Shown piece after piece: positions 19,072-30,296 of a stretch of DNA of 64,000 nucleotides (position 1 is its first letter; each line of letters opens with the position of its first letter). This DNA is from Acidobacteriota bacterium. GTDB lineage: Bacteria; Acidobacteriota; Terriglobia; Acidiferrales; UBA7541. The notes under the pieces are model-generated. The model saw only the letters and a list, made by a program, of their open reading frames with translations. It ran no database searches and had not been told where the DNA came from. The stretch spans positions 19,809 to 83,808 of the forward strand of contig PLUM01000037.1 of assembly GCA_003165465.1 (NCBI GenBank), in the 5' to 3' direction. Position numbers and translations under genes: made by a program.

Positions 19072-20485
19072 GATTTCCTTTCCAGCGTCGCGAGCCGCTC
19101 TTTCGCGGCGGCGATTGCGCCGCGAACACGGTCGGGCGCCGTGCCGCCTTCCACGTCCGGACCGGCGAGCGCGGATTCGAGATTCAGCGCGTCGTAGAAA
19201 TCCGCCGCAAACAGCGGAGAAAATTTGTGCAGCGTCTCCATCGGCAACTGGGAGAACGGTTTTCCGGCGCGCTCGGCCTCGCGCACAATCTGCCCGACAA
19301 TTTCATGCGCCTGCCGGAACGGCGCGCCCTTGCGCACCAGATAATGCGCCGCTTCCGTCGCCAGCAGTGCCGGATCGGACGCCGCTTCCCTCATGCGCGC
19401 TTCGTTCGGGCGCGTGGCGGCCACCGCGCCCGCCGCGATCGTGAGCATGGCGATGGCCTGATCGTGCGCCGCGAACACCGGCTCCTTGTCCTCCTGCAAA
19501 TCGCGCTGATAGCTCGACGGCAGCCCTTTCAGCGTCGTCAGCAGCGTGTGCAGCGACGCCGTGACGCGGCCCGTCTTGCCGCGCAGAAGTTCCCACGCAT
19601 CGGGATTTTTCTTCTGCGGCATCAGGCTGCTGCCGGTGGAAAATTCGTCGGGCAAAATGATGAACCCAAACTCCTGCGACGCAAACAAAACGAAATCCTC
19701 GGCGAGCCGCGACAGGTGCGTCGCGATCACCGAAAGCGCATACAGATAATCGAGCGCGAAGTCGCGGTCGCTGGCCGCGTCCAGGCTGTTGGCCGTGGGG
19801 CGCGAGAAGCCCAGCTCGCGAGCGATGGCGCCGCGATCGATGTCCAGCGCGCAGCCGGCGAGCGCGCCCGAGCCCATCGGGCAGGCGTCCGCCATGGCTT
19901 CGGCCGCATCGAGGCGCTGCATGTCGCGGAAAAACGCTTCGGCGTGGGCCAGCAAAAAATGCGAAAACAGAATCGGCTGCGCGTGCTGCATGTGCGTCAT
20001 GCCGGGCATGGGAATTCCCATCGCTTTTTCGGCCTGGCCCACGAGCGCCGCGATCATGCCCGCCACGGTCGCGCGCATTTCGCCCGCGGACTCCATCACG
20101 AACATGCGGAAGTCCGTGGCCACAAGTTCGTTGCGGCTGCGGCCCGTATGCAGTTTGTAGCCGAGCGCCCCGAGATATTCGACGAGCGCCGTTTCGACGA
20201 AGTGGTGAACGTCCTCGGCCGGCGATCCGCCGAGCCACGCGTATTCGTTCGCCGCGCGGTCGGCGATCTTGTCGAGCGCCGTCAGCGTGTCGCGCATTTC
20301 CTCGATCGAAAGGATCCCCGCCGATACGAGCGCGCCCGCCCACACACGGTCCACCGCCAGCTCGTAGGGCAGCAGGCGGCGGTCGAAGGAGAACGAGCGC
20401 TGAAACTGGTAGAAGATCTCGTCGGGAGCGCGGTCAAATCGCCCTCCCCACAATTTTCCCGACGGCTGATCCTTGGGCTCGGCGC

Positions 20486-20489
<4 letters not shown>
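19068..20489 (-). CDS. argH: Argininosuccinate lyase
   Basis: [42 protein letters not shown] signature. Confidence 0.97.
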
Positions 20490-21682
<1,193 letters not shown>

Positions 21683-21693
21683 CAGTTGTCCTT

Positions 21694-22641
21694 TCAGCTT
21701 AGGAGCGTTAACAGGATGGCTTTCTGAACGTGCAGACGATTTTCCGCCTCGTCAAACACGATGGAACGCGGCGACTCCATGACCTCGTCGGTCACTTCGG
21801 AGCCGCGATGCGCGGGAAGACAGTGGAGAAACAGTGCGTCGGACGCGGCCTGGGACATGAGTTTGGCGTTCACCTGATACGGCGCGAAAATTGCCGCGCG
21901 CGCGGCGGTCTCGCTCTCCTGGCCCATGCTGGCCCAAACATCCGTGTAAACGGCCTGCGCGCCCGAAACGGCTTCCTCGGGAGCGCGGAATAATTCGATG
22001 GTGCCCCGCGTGGCGGCCGCATCGCGCCGCGCCGCCGCGACTATTTTCGCGTCCGGCTCGTAGCCCGCGGGCGTTGCGATGCGCACGTGCGCGCCGACGC
22101 GCGCTCCGGCGACCATCAGCGAATGGCAGACGTTGTTGCCGTCGCCGACGTAGGCCATTTTCAATCCGCTCGCGGAGCCGAATTTTTCCTCGATCGTGAA
22201 AAAATCGCACAGCGCCTGGCAGGGATGATACACATCGGAAAGCGCGTTGACGACCGGCACGGTCGCGTAAGCCGCGAGCGTTTCCAGCGCCTCCTGGGAA
22301 AAAACGCGCGCGACAATTCCGTGCACCCAGCGCGAAAGGCTTCGCCCGACGTCGGGAACCGATTCGCGCTCGCCCAGATGCGCCTCGGCATGATCCAGAA
22401 AGATCGCCGTGCCGCCCAGGCTCGCCATTCCCACTTCAAACGTGACGCGCGTACGCAGCGACGGCTTTTCAAAAATCATGGCCAGAAAATGGCCGGCCAG
22501 CGCGGATTTGTAGCGGTCCGGATACGCCTTGACGTCCGCCGTCAGGCGAAACAGTTCCCGCACCTGCGCGGCGTTCCACTCCGTGCCGGTCAGAAGATCG
22601 GAAGCGAGGCTCAAGCCCTGGCCCTGCGCCTGCACATTCAT
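21694..22641 (-). CDS. argF: Ornithine carbamoyltransferase
   Basis: [16 protein letters not shown] (carbamoyl-phosphate site), [17 protein letters not shown]; start set at MNVQAQG directly after argD stop. Confidence 0.94.
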   Translation of the reverse strand: MNVQAQGQGLSLASDLLTGTEWNAAQVRELFRLTADVKAYPDRYKSALAGHFLAMIFEKPSLRTRVTFEVGMASLGGTAIFLDHAEAHLGERESVPDVGRSLSRWVHGIVARVFSQEALETLAAYATVPVVNALSDVYHPCQALCDFFTIEEKFGSASGLKMAYVGDGNNVCHSLMVAGARVGAHVRIATPAGYEPDAKIVAAARRDAAATRGTIELFRAPEEAVSGAQAVYTDVWASMGQESETAARAAIFAPYQVNAKLMSQAASDALFLHCLPAHRGSEVTDEVMESPRSIVFDEAENRLHVQKAILLTLLS

Positions 22642-22643
22642 GT

Positions 22644-23954
22644 TTACCTCGCGGCCGCGAGCGTCTCGGCCGCGGCGGAAGCAGAGGGTACGGCCGCCGA
22701 CTTGGCGGGCCGCTCGGTCCTGGCAAGGACCGATTCGATTTTCGATAAGCCTTCCTGCACCTGCCGCGCCGTCAAAATATACGGCGGCAGAAAGCGCAGG
22801 ATGTGGTCGTGCGTGCAATTAATGAGCAGTCCCTGTTTCAAGGCTTCGGCAACATACGGAGCGCCATCGACGTCCAGATCGACGCCGATCATCAGGCCTT
22901 CACCGCGCACTTCGCGGATGAAATCGAATTTCGCGGCCATTTTTTTCAGGCCGGCCTTCAGTTCGGCGCCGCGCGCGCGAATATTGGCGAGCAACTTTTT
23001 CCGCTCGATGGTGTCGAGGAACGTCAGACCCGTGGCGCAGGTCAGCGGACCGCCGCCAAACGTGGAGCCGTGCAGGCCGGGCGCGAAGGAAGCGGCAAAT
23101 TCCTCGCGCGCGAGAAACGCTCCCAGCGGAAGGCCGCCCGCGAGCGGCTTGGCGACGATCACGATGTCCGGCAGCCCTTCGAGGCGCTGGTAGGCGAACG
23201 CCTTGCCCGTGCGGCCGAGGCCGCATTGAATTTCGTCAGCGATGAGCGCGGCGCCGCGCTGTGTTGCGAGTTCCCGCGCGCGCTTCCAGAATTCGTTGCT
23301 GATGGGATAAATTCCGCCCTCGCCCTGAATCGGCTCGATCACGATGGCGCACACCTCGTCCGTGAACTTGGCTTCGAGGTCCGCCACGTCGTTCAGGCGG
23401 ACAAAGTCCACTCCCGGCACGAGCGGCTCGAACGGTTCCCGGTATTTCAGCGGATGTGTGATGGAAAGCGCGCCCAGTGTGCGTCCGTGAAAGGAATGTT
23501 CCAGCGCCAGGAAACGCGTCTTGGCCGCGCCGCCGGGTTTTTTCTTTGCGGCGATGCGCGCGAGCTTCATCGCGCCTTCCACGGCTTCGGAACCGCTGTT
23601 CGTGAAAAAAACGCGGTCCATGCCCGACCATTTCGCGAGCTTTGCCGCGAGCGGCCCCTGAAACGGATTGTGAAAAAGATTCGAGACGTGAACCGCGCGG
23701 CCCGCCTCGCGCCGGATCGTTTTCACCAGGTCCGGATGGGAGTATCCGAGCGCGTTGACCGCGATCCCGCCCAGGAAATCGAGATACTTCTTTCCGTTTT
23801 GATCGAACACGTAGCAGCCGCGTCCATGCGTGAAAATCATGTCGGACCGCTTGTACGTGTTCATCAAGTGGAGCGAAGCGTCACTCAGGACGGACTTCGT
23901 CGCGGCGGACGCCGAACCCGCTTTTCTTGTAGTCTTTTTCGAGCGTGCTTTCAT
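22644..23954 (-). CDS. argD: Acetylornithine aminotransferase
   Basis: Class III aminotransferase: FFTNSGSEAVEGAMKLAR, ADEIQCGLGRTGKAFAYQ, VAKPLAGGLPLGA. Confidence 0.93.
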   Translation of the reverse strand: MKARSKKTTRKAGSASAATKSVLSDASLHLMNTYKRSDMIFTHGRGCYVFDQNGKKYLDFLGGIAVNALGYSHPDLVKTIRREAGRAVHVSNLFHNPFQGPLAAKLAKWSGMDRVFFTNSGSEAVEGAMKLARIAAKKKPGGAAKTRFLALEHSFHGRTLGALSITHPLKYREPFEPLVPGVDFVRLNDVADLEAKFTDEVCAIVIEPIQGEGGIYPISNEFWKRARELATQRGAALIADEIQCGLGRTGKAFAYQRLEGLPDIVIVAKPLAGGLPLGAFLAREEFAASFAPGLHGSTFGGGPLTCATGLTFLDTIERKKLLANIRARGAELKAGLKKMAAKFDFIREVRGEGLMIGVDLDVDGAPYVAEALKQGLLINCTHDHILRFLPPYILTARQVQEGLSKIESVLARTERPAKSAAVPSASAAAETLAAAR

Positions 23955-24769
23955 TGCCCTACTCCGACGGGGCTGACCGGAAACTCCGAAGTAACGCGCG
24001 TGCCCGGGAATCGCGCGCCATTCGCCGCGCCCAGCAATCCCTTGGGCACCGAGCCGCCAACAATGCGCACTTCCGCCACGCCGGCGGATAGCGCGCGCTT
24101 GCACGCTTCCAGCTTCAGAATCATTCCGCCCGAAACCTTATTCTGGCGGATCAGATCCTCGGCGTCTCCGGTTGAAACCACCTTGAGCACCTTCGAGCCG
24201 TCCAACACGCCCGCGACGTCGGTCAGATAAATCAGCCGGTCGGCGTGAATGTATTCGGCGCACGCGGCCGCCATGTGATCGGCATTGATGTTGTAGAGTT
24301 CGCCGTCCGAGCCCAGGCCCATGCACGCTGCCACCGGCACGATGCCCGCCTTCCAGAACGATTCGAGAAGCCCCAGGTTCACGCCGGTCAGGTAGCCGAC
24401 AAATCCCAGTCCGCCGCTGATTTCGTTATGCGACATCGGCTCGGCCACGAAGCAGCGGGCGTCCGACGCGCAAAGGCCAACGGCAGGCTGCCCTTCGGCG
24501 GAAATCGCTCTGGCGAGGCGCTTGTTCAGCAGGCCGCCGAGAACCATCACGGCAACATCGCGCGTCTCGCGGTCGGTCACGCGCAGTCCATTGATGAACT
24601 TGCTTTCAATCCCCATGCGCTTGAGCGTGGCGGTGAAGATTTTCCCGCCGCCGTGCACCACCAGAATTTCGTTTCCCTGGTGGGCAAGCTGCGCCACCTG
24701 ACGCGCCAGCGTTTCCATCGCCGCCGCATCATCGAGTAATGCTCCCGCAACTTTAACGACCAGTCTCAT
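23951..24769 (-). CDS. argB: Acetylglutamate kinase
   Basis: RLVVKVAGALLDDAAAM, VVHGGGK, VLDGSKVLKVVS, GGMILKLEACKRAL. Confidence 0.95.
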   Translation of the reverse strand: MRLVVKVAGALLDDAAAMETLARQVAQLAHQGNEILVVHGGGKIFTATLKRMGIESKFINGLRVTDRETRDVAVMVLGGLLNKRLARAISAEGQPAVGLCASDARCFVAEPMSHNEISGGLGFVGYLTGVNLGLLESFWKAGIVPVAACMGLGSDGELYNINADHMAAACAEYIHADRLIYLTDVAGVLDGSKVLKVVSTGDAEDLIRQNKVSGGMILKLEACKRALSAGVAEVRIVGGSVPKGLLGAANGARFPGTRVTSEFPVSPVGVGQ

Positions 24770-25800
24770 CGGAGTCCTGTGCCCTCCTCAATTCCCATCA
24801 TCAAATTCATGTTTTGCACGGCCTGTCCCGCGGCGCCCTTGCCCAGATTATCGAGACAACTTACGACCACGAGGCGCCGCCCCGTGGGATCGAGCGCAAA
24901 CCCGATATCGCAAAAATTCGTGTACGCCACATGCTGCAGCTCCGGCAACTTTCCGGCCGGCCAGATGCGCATCATCGGGCGGTCCGCATAAAACACGCGG
25001 TACAGCGATTCAACTTCCTCCGCCGTGTGCGGCTCGGCGAACCACACATACATCGTGGAGAGGATGCCGCGCGCCACCGGCAAGAGGTGCGTCGTGAAAA
25101 CGATGTCCTCGTCCGCAATGCCCGTGTGATCGGTTACTTCCGGCGTGTGCCGGTGCGAGAACAATCCGTAGGCGCGCAGGTTTTCGTCCACTTCGACAAA
25201 GTGCAGCTCCCGCTTCGGTTCCTTGCCCGCGCCCGACGCGCCGGACTTGCAATCGGCCACAATGCCGCGTTCCAGCGCGATCCAGCCCGATTTCACCAGC
25301 GGCCGCAGCCCGAGAATCACGCTCGTCGGATAGCAGCCGGGATTCGCCACGAGGCGCGCGCCCGGCAACTGATCGGCGTAAAGCTCCGGCAAACCGTATA
25401 CGGCTTCTTCCGCCAGATTCTTGGGCGGCTCCGGCAATTTGTACCAGTGCGCGAACGTTTTCGGATCGTGGAAGCGAAACGCGCCGCTCAGGTCCACCAC
25501 CCGCAGGCCCGCATTCAAAAGTTGCGGCACCGTTTCGAGCGAAGACTCGTGCGGCGTCGCGAGAAAAACCATTCCCGCGCCGCTCGCGGCCACGGCATCG
25601 ACCGAAAACGTCTTGCAGGGCGCTTCGCCCCAGCCGCGCAGGCGCGGAAAAAGTTCGGTGAGGCATTTCACATGCGCCGAACTCTCACGCAGATAGAACG
25701 TCGGCTTTTGAATTTTTGGGTGCCGCAGGAGAAGCTGGGCCAGCTCGAAACCCGCATAGCCCGTCGCTCCGACCACGGCAACCCGTTGAGGGTCGCTCAT
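24766..25800 (-). CDS. argC: N-acetyl-gamma-glutamyl-phosphate reductase
   Basis: VAVVGATGYAGFELAQLLLRHP; VANPGCYPTSVILGLRPL active-site Cys. Confidence 0.96.
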   Translation of the reverse strand: MSDPQRVAVVGATGYAGFELAQLLLRHPKIQKPTFYLRESSAHVKCLTELFPRLRGWGEAPCKTFSVDAVAASGAGMVFLATPHESSLETVPQLLNAGLRVVDLSGAFRFHDPKTFAHWYKLPEPPKNLAEEAVYGLPELYADQLPGARLVANPGCYPTSVILGLRPLVKSGWIALERGIVADCKSGASGAGKEPKRELHFVEVDENLRAYGLFSHRHTPEVTDHTGIADEDIVFTTHLLPVARGILSTMYVWFAEPHTAEEVESLYRVFYADRPMMRIWPAGKLPELQHVAYTNFCDIGFALDPTGRRLVVVSCLDNLGKGAAGQAVQNMNLMMGIEEGTGLR

Positions 25801-26252
25801 CGGAGCAGGTCCTCCATGCGTTTCTGGACAGTGGCGCGCGCTTGGCGCGACGGCGTGATGACCAGGACGGTGTCGTCGCCGGCGATCGTGCCGGCCACTT
25901 CCTTGAATTTTTCGGCGTCCAGCGCCGCGGCCAGCGGTTGCGCGCCCGAGGGCGGCGTCTTCAGCACCAGCAAATTAAATGCGGGGCGCAGGTCCACGAG
26001 AAACTCGCGCAGGGCGCGCCCGAGCGGCGGCATGGGCGCGGCCGATTCGTCGCCGTTCGTCAGCGGCTTGTAGCCCGCGGCGGTCTTGACCAACTTCAGT
26101 TCGGACATGTCCCGGGAGAGGGTGGCCTGCGTCACGCGCATTTTCATGTGCGAGAGCTTGCGCCGCAGCTCATCCTGGCTCGAAATCGGTTCGCTGGTGA
26201 CCAATTTCAGAATCTGTCCTTGCCGGAAGCGTTTGTGTACGTTCAGTCCCAT
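25797..26252 (-). CDS. argR: Arginine repressor ArgR
   Basis: N-terminal wHTH KLVTSEPISSQDELRRKLSHMKMRVTQATLSRDMSELKLVK; C-terminal GTIAGDDTVLVI. Confidence 0.95.
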   Translation of the reverse strand: MGLNVHKRFRQGQILKLVTSEPISSQDELRRKLSHMKMRVTQATLSRDMSELKLVKTAAGYKPLTNGDESAAPMPPLGRALREFLVDLRPAFNLLVLKTPPSGAQPLAAALDAEKFKEVAGTIAGDDTVLVITPSRQARATVQKRMEDLLR

Positions 26253-26265
26253 GGTCGATTTAACT

Positions 26266-26291
26266 TTATGCACCCACTTGCATAATTATGC
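26266..26291. promoter_or_regulatory. Putative ArgR (ARG box) operator pair upstream of argR
   Basis: TTATGCA-CCCACT-TGCATAA inverted repeat overlapping perfect palindrome GCATAATTATGC, 14-40 bp upstream of the argR ATG. Confidence 0.65.
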
Positions 26292-26387
26292 GCGAGGTTT
26301 CCGGCCCCTGTCAATTCCTTTTTAAGTTTTTGGTGATATTTTTCGTTCGAAGAAAATCCGGCCGCACGATGCGCGTTTGCATCGCGA

Positions 26388-26456
26388 AATTCGCGAATTG
26401 CTGTAGCCCGCCCCGTCAGAGGCGGGGTTTTTTCTCCGCATCACGCAATACGTCTG
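26388..26456. repeat. Composite repeat family B, partial copy B2
   Basis: CGCGAATTGCTGTAGCCCGCCCCGTCAGAGGCGGGGTTTTTTCTCCGCATCACGCAATACG matches right half of B1. Confidence 0.75.
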
Positions 26457-26492
26457 ATCAGGGAAAAATCGAAATTAGCCAACGAAACAATG

Positions 26493-27305
26493 TTAAGCGA
26501 TGGCCACGCCCGCGTAGCCCACAACGCTTTCCATGTCGCCGTTCACCTCGCCCGAGGTCGCATAGCGAATCAGCGTGGCCCGCGTCGCCCCCAAATCGCG
26601 CGCGGCCACCAGCACGGCCACCGCGGCGGCGTATCCGCACATGGAAATTTGCTCGTCCCGCACCGTATCGAACAACTTTCGCGGTTCGAGCGCCAGAATC
26701 CGGTCGATGGCCTTGCGGTCCTTCACGCGCGTCACGGCATCGCTCTCGTAGTGGTTCATGTCCGAGCTGGCAACGAGCAGGACCGGTTCGCTCTCCGCGG
26801 CAATCACCCCGGCCAGCGCGTGCCCCAGGGCTTCGAGCGTCTCCCATTGCGCGGGGCCTATCACGATGGGCACAAACGAAAACGAAGGAACAAGCCGCTG
26901 CAGGAACGGAAGCTGGACTTCGAGCGAGTGCTCCGCGCCGTGCGCCACCGCGTCCTCACGCAGCGCGGGAAAGGCGCGAATGATTTTTTCCGCCAGTGGA
27001 CGATCGATGGGCGCCAATCCCAGCGGCGTTTGCCACGAGCCATCGGAAAGAATCGCGAGAGAAGCGCCGCGCGGAAAATGGCGCGGGCCAATGAGAATCG
27101 CGCGGGCGGGAATCTCAATGCTCCGGTAAACTTCTCCGGCCACCTCGCCCGAATATACGTATCCGGCGTGCGGAACGATGCAGGCCCGGGCCCGTATTTT
27201 CTTTTCCGTGCCCGCGCCCACTCCCAGAAAAGTATCGAGCGCGGCGCACAAGCGCCCAGGCTCATCTGGATAAAATTTTCCGGCGACTGCGGGAAGGCGA
27301 ATCAT
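26493..27305 (-). CDS. AmmeMemoRadiSam system protein B (MEMO1-like)
   Basis: RLPAVAGKFYPDEPGRL; ARACIVPHAGYVYSGEVAGEVYRSI; LVASSDMNHYES. Confidence 0.9.
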   Translation of the reverse strand: MIRLPAVAGKFYPDEPGRLCAALDTFLGVGAGTEKKIRARACIVPHAGYVYSGEVAGEVYRSIEIPARAILIGPRHFPRGASLAILSDGSWQTPLGLAPIDRPLAEKIIRAFPALREDAVAHGAEHSLEVQLPFLQRLVPSFSFVPIVIGPAQWETLEALGHALAGVIAAESEPVLLVASSDMNHYESDAVTRVKDRKAIDRILALEPRKLFDTVRDEQISMCGYAAAVAVLVAARDLGATRATLIRYATSGEVNGDMESVVGYAGVAIA

Positions 27306-27332
27306 GGCGAGCCCTTGGGCTCATTTTGAAGC

Positions 27333-27704
27333 TCATTTGGAAGTCAATTTCGCTTTGGACGGTTTGCCCTTGATCTTGAACGCGACGCTCCCGCCGCGCT
27401 GGTACCAGACGGTGACTTTATCTCCGAACTGATAGCCGCCCGCGTTATACACCAGCTGCATTCTGCCGTGGATCGCGGGAGCATAGCTGAAGGTATGCAC
27501 TTCGCGCACGTTCGTGACGCTGCGCACCTGAAGCGATTGATACAACATGTGCAGGACGACGAATTGCGTCTTGACGAGCGATTTTTTGTTGGGAGAGGCC
27601 GAGGTGTTCTGCGCCCGGGCCTCGGGCGGGAAACTTGTCAATAGCGCGGCGCCGAGAGACAGCGTTACGGCGAGCAATAGGGCGCGCGTTTTATTCCGAG
27701 TCAT
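27333..27704 (-). CDS. Small secreted protein, unknown function
   Basis: Signal-peptide-like N-terminus MTRNKTRALLLAVTLSLGAALLTSFPPEARAQ; no family recognised. Confidence 0.6.
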   Translation of the reverse strand: MTRNKTRALLLAVTLSLGAALLTSFPPEARAQNTSASPNKKSLVKTQFVVLHMLYQSLQVRSVTNVREVHTFSYAPAIHGRMQLVYNAGGYQFGDKVTVWYQRGGSVAFKIKGKPSKAKLTSK

Positions 27705-28089
27705 CGGGTGTAATTTTCAGCGATTTCAGAAAGCGCAGGTCCTGCGGAGTCATTTCGAACTTCGGCGTCTCGCTCTCTTCCTGCAGGATTTCGTGGTCGA
27801 CTTGAATGTGCAGCGATTCGAGGAAACGCTGGTCAGTGGGCGTGATTTTCGTATCGCCCTCTGCGCGTTGCGCCAGGCCGATCGTCGCGTCCAGCTTCAG
27901 CACAATATCGAATCCCGCGGACCGCACTTCGGCAATCGCCTCCGAGATGCGCGGGGCTTCGGACACCGTATCGTTGATCGCGTGTCCTAGCTCGCGCAGC
28001 AGTTGTTTTAGATGATCGTCCAGTTGCACGGGGCCTCCCTTGGGAACCTTCCTCTGTTTAATTGTAGGACGCAGTAGTGGGGGATACAA
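27691..28089 (-). CDS. Conserved-looking small soluble protein with internal repeat, unknown function
   Basis: ORF overlapping the next gene; internal duplication ITPTDQRFLESLHIQ / MTPQDLRFLKSLKIT; exact start uncertain. Confidence 0.6.
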   Translation of the reverse strand: MYPPLLRPTIKQRKVPKGGPVQLDDHLKQLLRELGHAINDTVSEAPRISEAIAEVRSAGFDIVLKLDATIGLAQRAEGDTKITPTDQRFLESLHIQVDHEILQEESETPKFEMTPQDLRFLKSLKITPDDSE

Positions 28090-28171
28090 GTCCCGAAGTA
28101 GTGAGGCGCGTGTTCAATCGGTCACACAGCGCGCATCTACGCCCGCCCGTCAAGAAACCGAAGGCTTTTCC

Positions 28172-28250
28172 GTGGCACGGGCTTCAGCATGCGTTCTTTT
28201 GACTTTCGTTCGCCGCAAATCAAAACCACACAGGCTGAAGCCTGTGCTAC
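28172..28250. repeat. Dispersed repeat family A, copy A3 (inverted orientation)
   Basis: GTGGCACGGGCTTCAGCATGCGTTCTTTTGACTTTCGTTCGCCGCAAATCAAAACCACACAGGCTGAAGCCTGTGCTAC. Confidence 0.9.
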
Positions 28251-28281
28251 GAAAGACGCCGTTTTGTACTAGAATTCATGC

Positions 28282-28536
28282 GTGGCGACTCAACCCATCA
28301 GCATGTTTGCGACGCTGCGGCATTCCTTCCGTGTGATCTGGCGCGCCTTGCGCGAGTTGTTTCACGAAGTGACCGGCGCCATGTTTTTTATACTGGCCGT
28401 AGCCGCGCTTCAGGCCTCGTACCGCTCCTGGCATAACCGCGCGAGCCGGTGGATGGTGGGCATGACCATCGGCTACGCGCTCCTGATGATATTTTTCGGC
28501 GTGCTGTCATTCCGCGACTCGAAGCGTGTGCGATGA
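28282..28536 (+). CDS. Small membrane protein, unknown function
   Basis: 84 aa with hydrophobic segments [15 protein letters not shown] and [20 protein letters not shown]. Confidence 0.6.
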   Translation: MATQPISMFATLRHSFRVIWRALRELFHEVTGAMFFILAVAALQASYRSWHNRASRWMVGMTIGYALLMIFFGVLSFRDSKRVR

Positions 28537-28564
28537 CCCGCCTTCTGGCCGGAGCAGGGACAAC

Positions 28565-30190
28565 GTGACGGACAAAACGATCAAAAAAGCCCTATCCGGC
28601 GAACGCAAGGAGCGCTTCACGACGCTCGGCGGCATTCCGCTGAAAACGGTTTATACGCGGGACGACCTTGCCGGGGAGAACGCCAAGGCCTCGATCAGCG
28701 TCCCCGGAGAATTTCCCTACACGCGCGGCATTTATCCCACGATGTATCGTGGCCGTCTGTGGACCATGCGCCAGTACGCGGGATTCGGCACGGCGGCGCA
28801 ATCCAACGAACGCTACCGATATTTGCTCGCAAAGGGGCAAACGGGATTGTCCGTCGCGTTCGATTTGCCGACGCAGATCGGCCACGATTCGGATCATGTC
28901 CGCGCCTCGGGCGAAGTGGGAAAAGTCGGCGTGGCCATCGATTCGCTCGAAGATATGGAGACGCTTTTCAACGGCATTCCGCTCGACCGCGTCTCGACCT
29001 CCATGACGATCAACGCCACGGCGGCGATTCTGCTCACGCTCTACGTGGCCGTCGCAAAAAAGCAGGGCGCGGATTTGCGAAAACTTTCCGGAACGATTCA
29101 AAACGACATCCTAAAGGAGTTCATCGCGCGCGGCACGTATATCTATCCGCCGCGCCCGTCGATGCGCATCGTGACCGACCTTTTCGCCTGGTGCCGCGCC
29201 GAGCTTCCCGCCTGGAACACGATCTCCATTTCCGGATATCACATCCGGGAAGCGGGCTCGACGGCCGCGCAGGAAGTGGCCTTCACGCTGGCCGACGCGA
29301 TTGCCTATGTCGATGCGGCGGTCGCCGTGGGGCTGACCGTGGATGAATTCGCGCCGCGCCTGTCGTTTTTCTTCAACGCGCACAACGATTTGCTCGAGGA
29401 AGTCGCCAAGTATCGCGCCGCGCGTAGGCTCTGGGCGCACCTGATGCGGGACCGCTTTAGCGCGAAAAACTCCGCGTCCATGATGCTACGCTTTCACGCG
29501 CAGACCGCCGGAAGTTCGCTCACCGCGCAGCAGCCCGAGAACAACATCGTGCGCGTAGCGATCCAGGCGCTTGCCGCCGTGCTCGGCGGCTGCCAGTCCC
29601 TGCACACGAACGCGATGGACGAAGCGCTCGCGTTGCCCACGGAAGATGCGGCGCTTCTCGCCCTGCGCACGCAGCAGATTGTCGCATACGAAACCGGCGT
29701 CGTGAACACGGCCGACCCGCTCGGCGGCTCCTACGCCATCGAAACGCTGACGAACGAAATCGAATCGCGCGCCAAGGAGTACATTGCGAGGATCGACGCG
29801 CTCGGCGGAATGCTGCGCGCCATCGAAACCGGATACGTGCAGGGCGAAATCCAGAAAGCCGCGTACGAATATCAGCGCGCGATCGAGCGCGGCGAGCAGA
29901 TCGTCGTCGGCGTGAATCAATTTGTCTCGGAAAAGGGAGCGCCCATTCCGACCCTGCGCGTCGATCCCGACCTCGAACGCGCGCAAGTCAAGCGCGTGCG
30001 GGCGTTGCGCGCCCGCCGCGATTCCGCGCGCACGAGCGCCGCCGTCGCCGAAGTCGAGCGCCGCGCTCGCTTCACGGAAAACCTGATGCCCGCAATCGCC
30101 GCCGCCGTCGAAGCCCACGCCACCGTCGGCGAAATCTCCGACGCCCTGCGCCGCGTCTTTGGCGAGTACACCGAGTCTGTCGTTCTGTAG
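28565..30190 (+). CDS. Methylmalonyl-CoA mutase family large (catalytic) subunit, without B12-binding domain
   Basis: [104 protein letters not shown]. Confidence 0.93.
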   Translation: MTDKTIKKALSGERKERFTTLGGIPLKTVYTRDDLAGENAKASISVPGEFPYTRGIYPTMYRGRLWTMRQYAGFGTAAQSNERYRYLLAKGQTGLSVAFDLPTQIGHDSDHVRASGEVGKVGVAIDSLEDMETLFNGIPLDRVSTSMTINATAAILLTLYVAVAKKQGADLRKLSGTIQNDILKEFIARGTYIYPPRPSMRIVTDLFAWCRAELPAWNTISISGYHIREAGSTAAQEVAFTLADAIAYVDAAVAVGLTVDEFAPRLSFFFNAHNDLLEEVAKYRAARRLWAHLMRDRFSAKNSASMMLRFHAQTAGSSLTAQQPENNIVRVAIQALAAVLGGCQSLHTNAMDEALALPTEDAALLALRTQQIVAYETGVVNTADPLGGSYAIETLTNEIESRAKEYIARIDALGGMLRAIETGYVQGEIQKAAYEYQRAIERGEQIVVGVNQFVSEKGAPIPTLRVDPDLERAQVKRVRALRARRDSARTSAAVAEVERRARFTENLMPAIAAAVEAHATVGEISDALRRVFGEYTESVVL

Positions 30191-30213
30191 GCGTTGCGGC
30201 TGTACGCATTGCT

Positions 30214-30293
30214 GGTGTAGCTCGCCTCTTCAGAGGCGAGGGGTTTCGCCAGGCTGGGAGAAAATCCCCGCGTCTGAAGACGCGGGCTACAAC
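30214..30293. repeat. Composite repeat family B, copy B3
   Basis: GTAGCTCGCCTCTTCAGAGGCGAGG...GAAAATCCCCGCGTCTGAAGACGCGGGCTAC. Confidence 0.85.
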
Positions 30294-30296
30294 ACC

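Noticed and set aside
22803-24230. 475-aa plus-strand ORF
   Set aside because: Antisense to argD.
26406-26432. Intrinsic terminator at B2 (CCCGCC...GGCGGGGTTTTTT)
   Set aside because: The T-tract is on the plus strand, whereas both flanking genes are on the minus strand; better explained as a family B repeat fragment.
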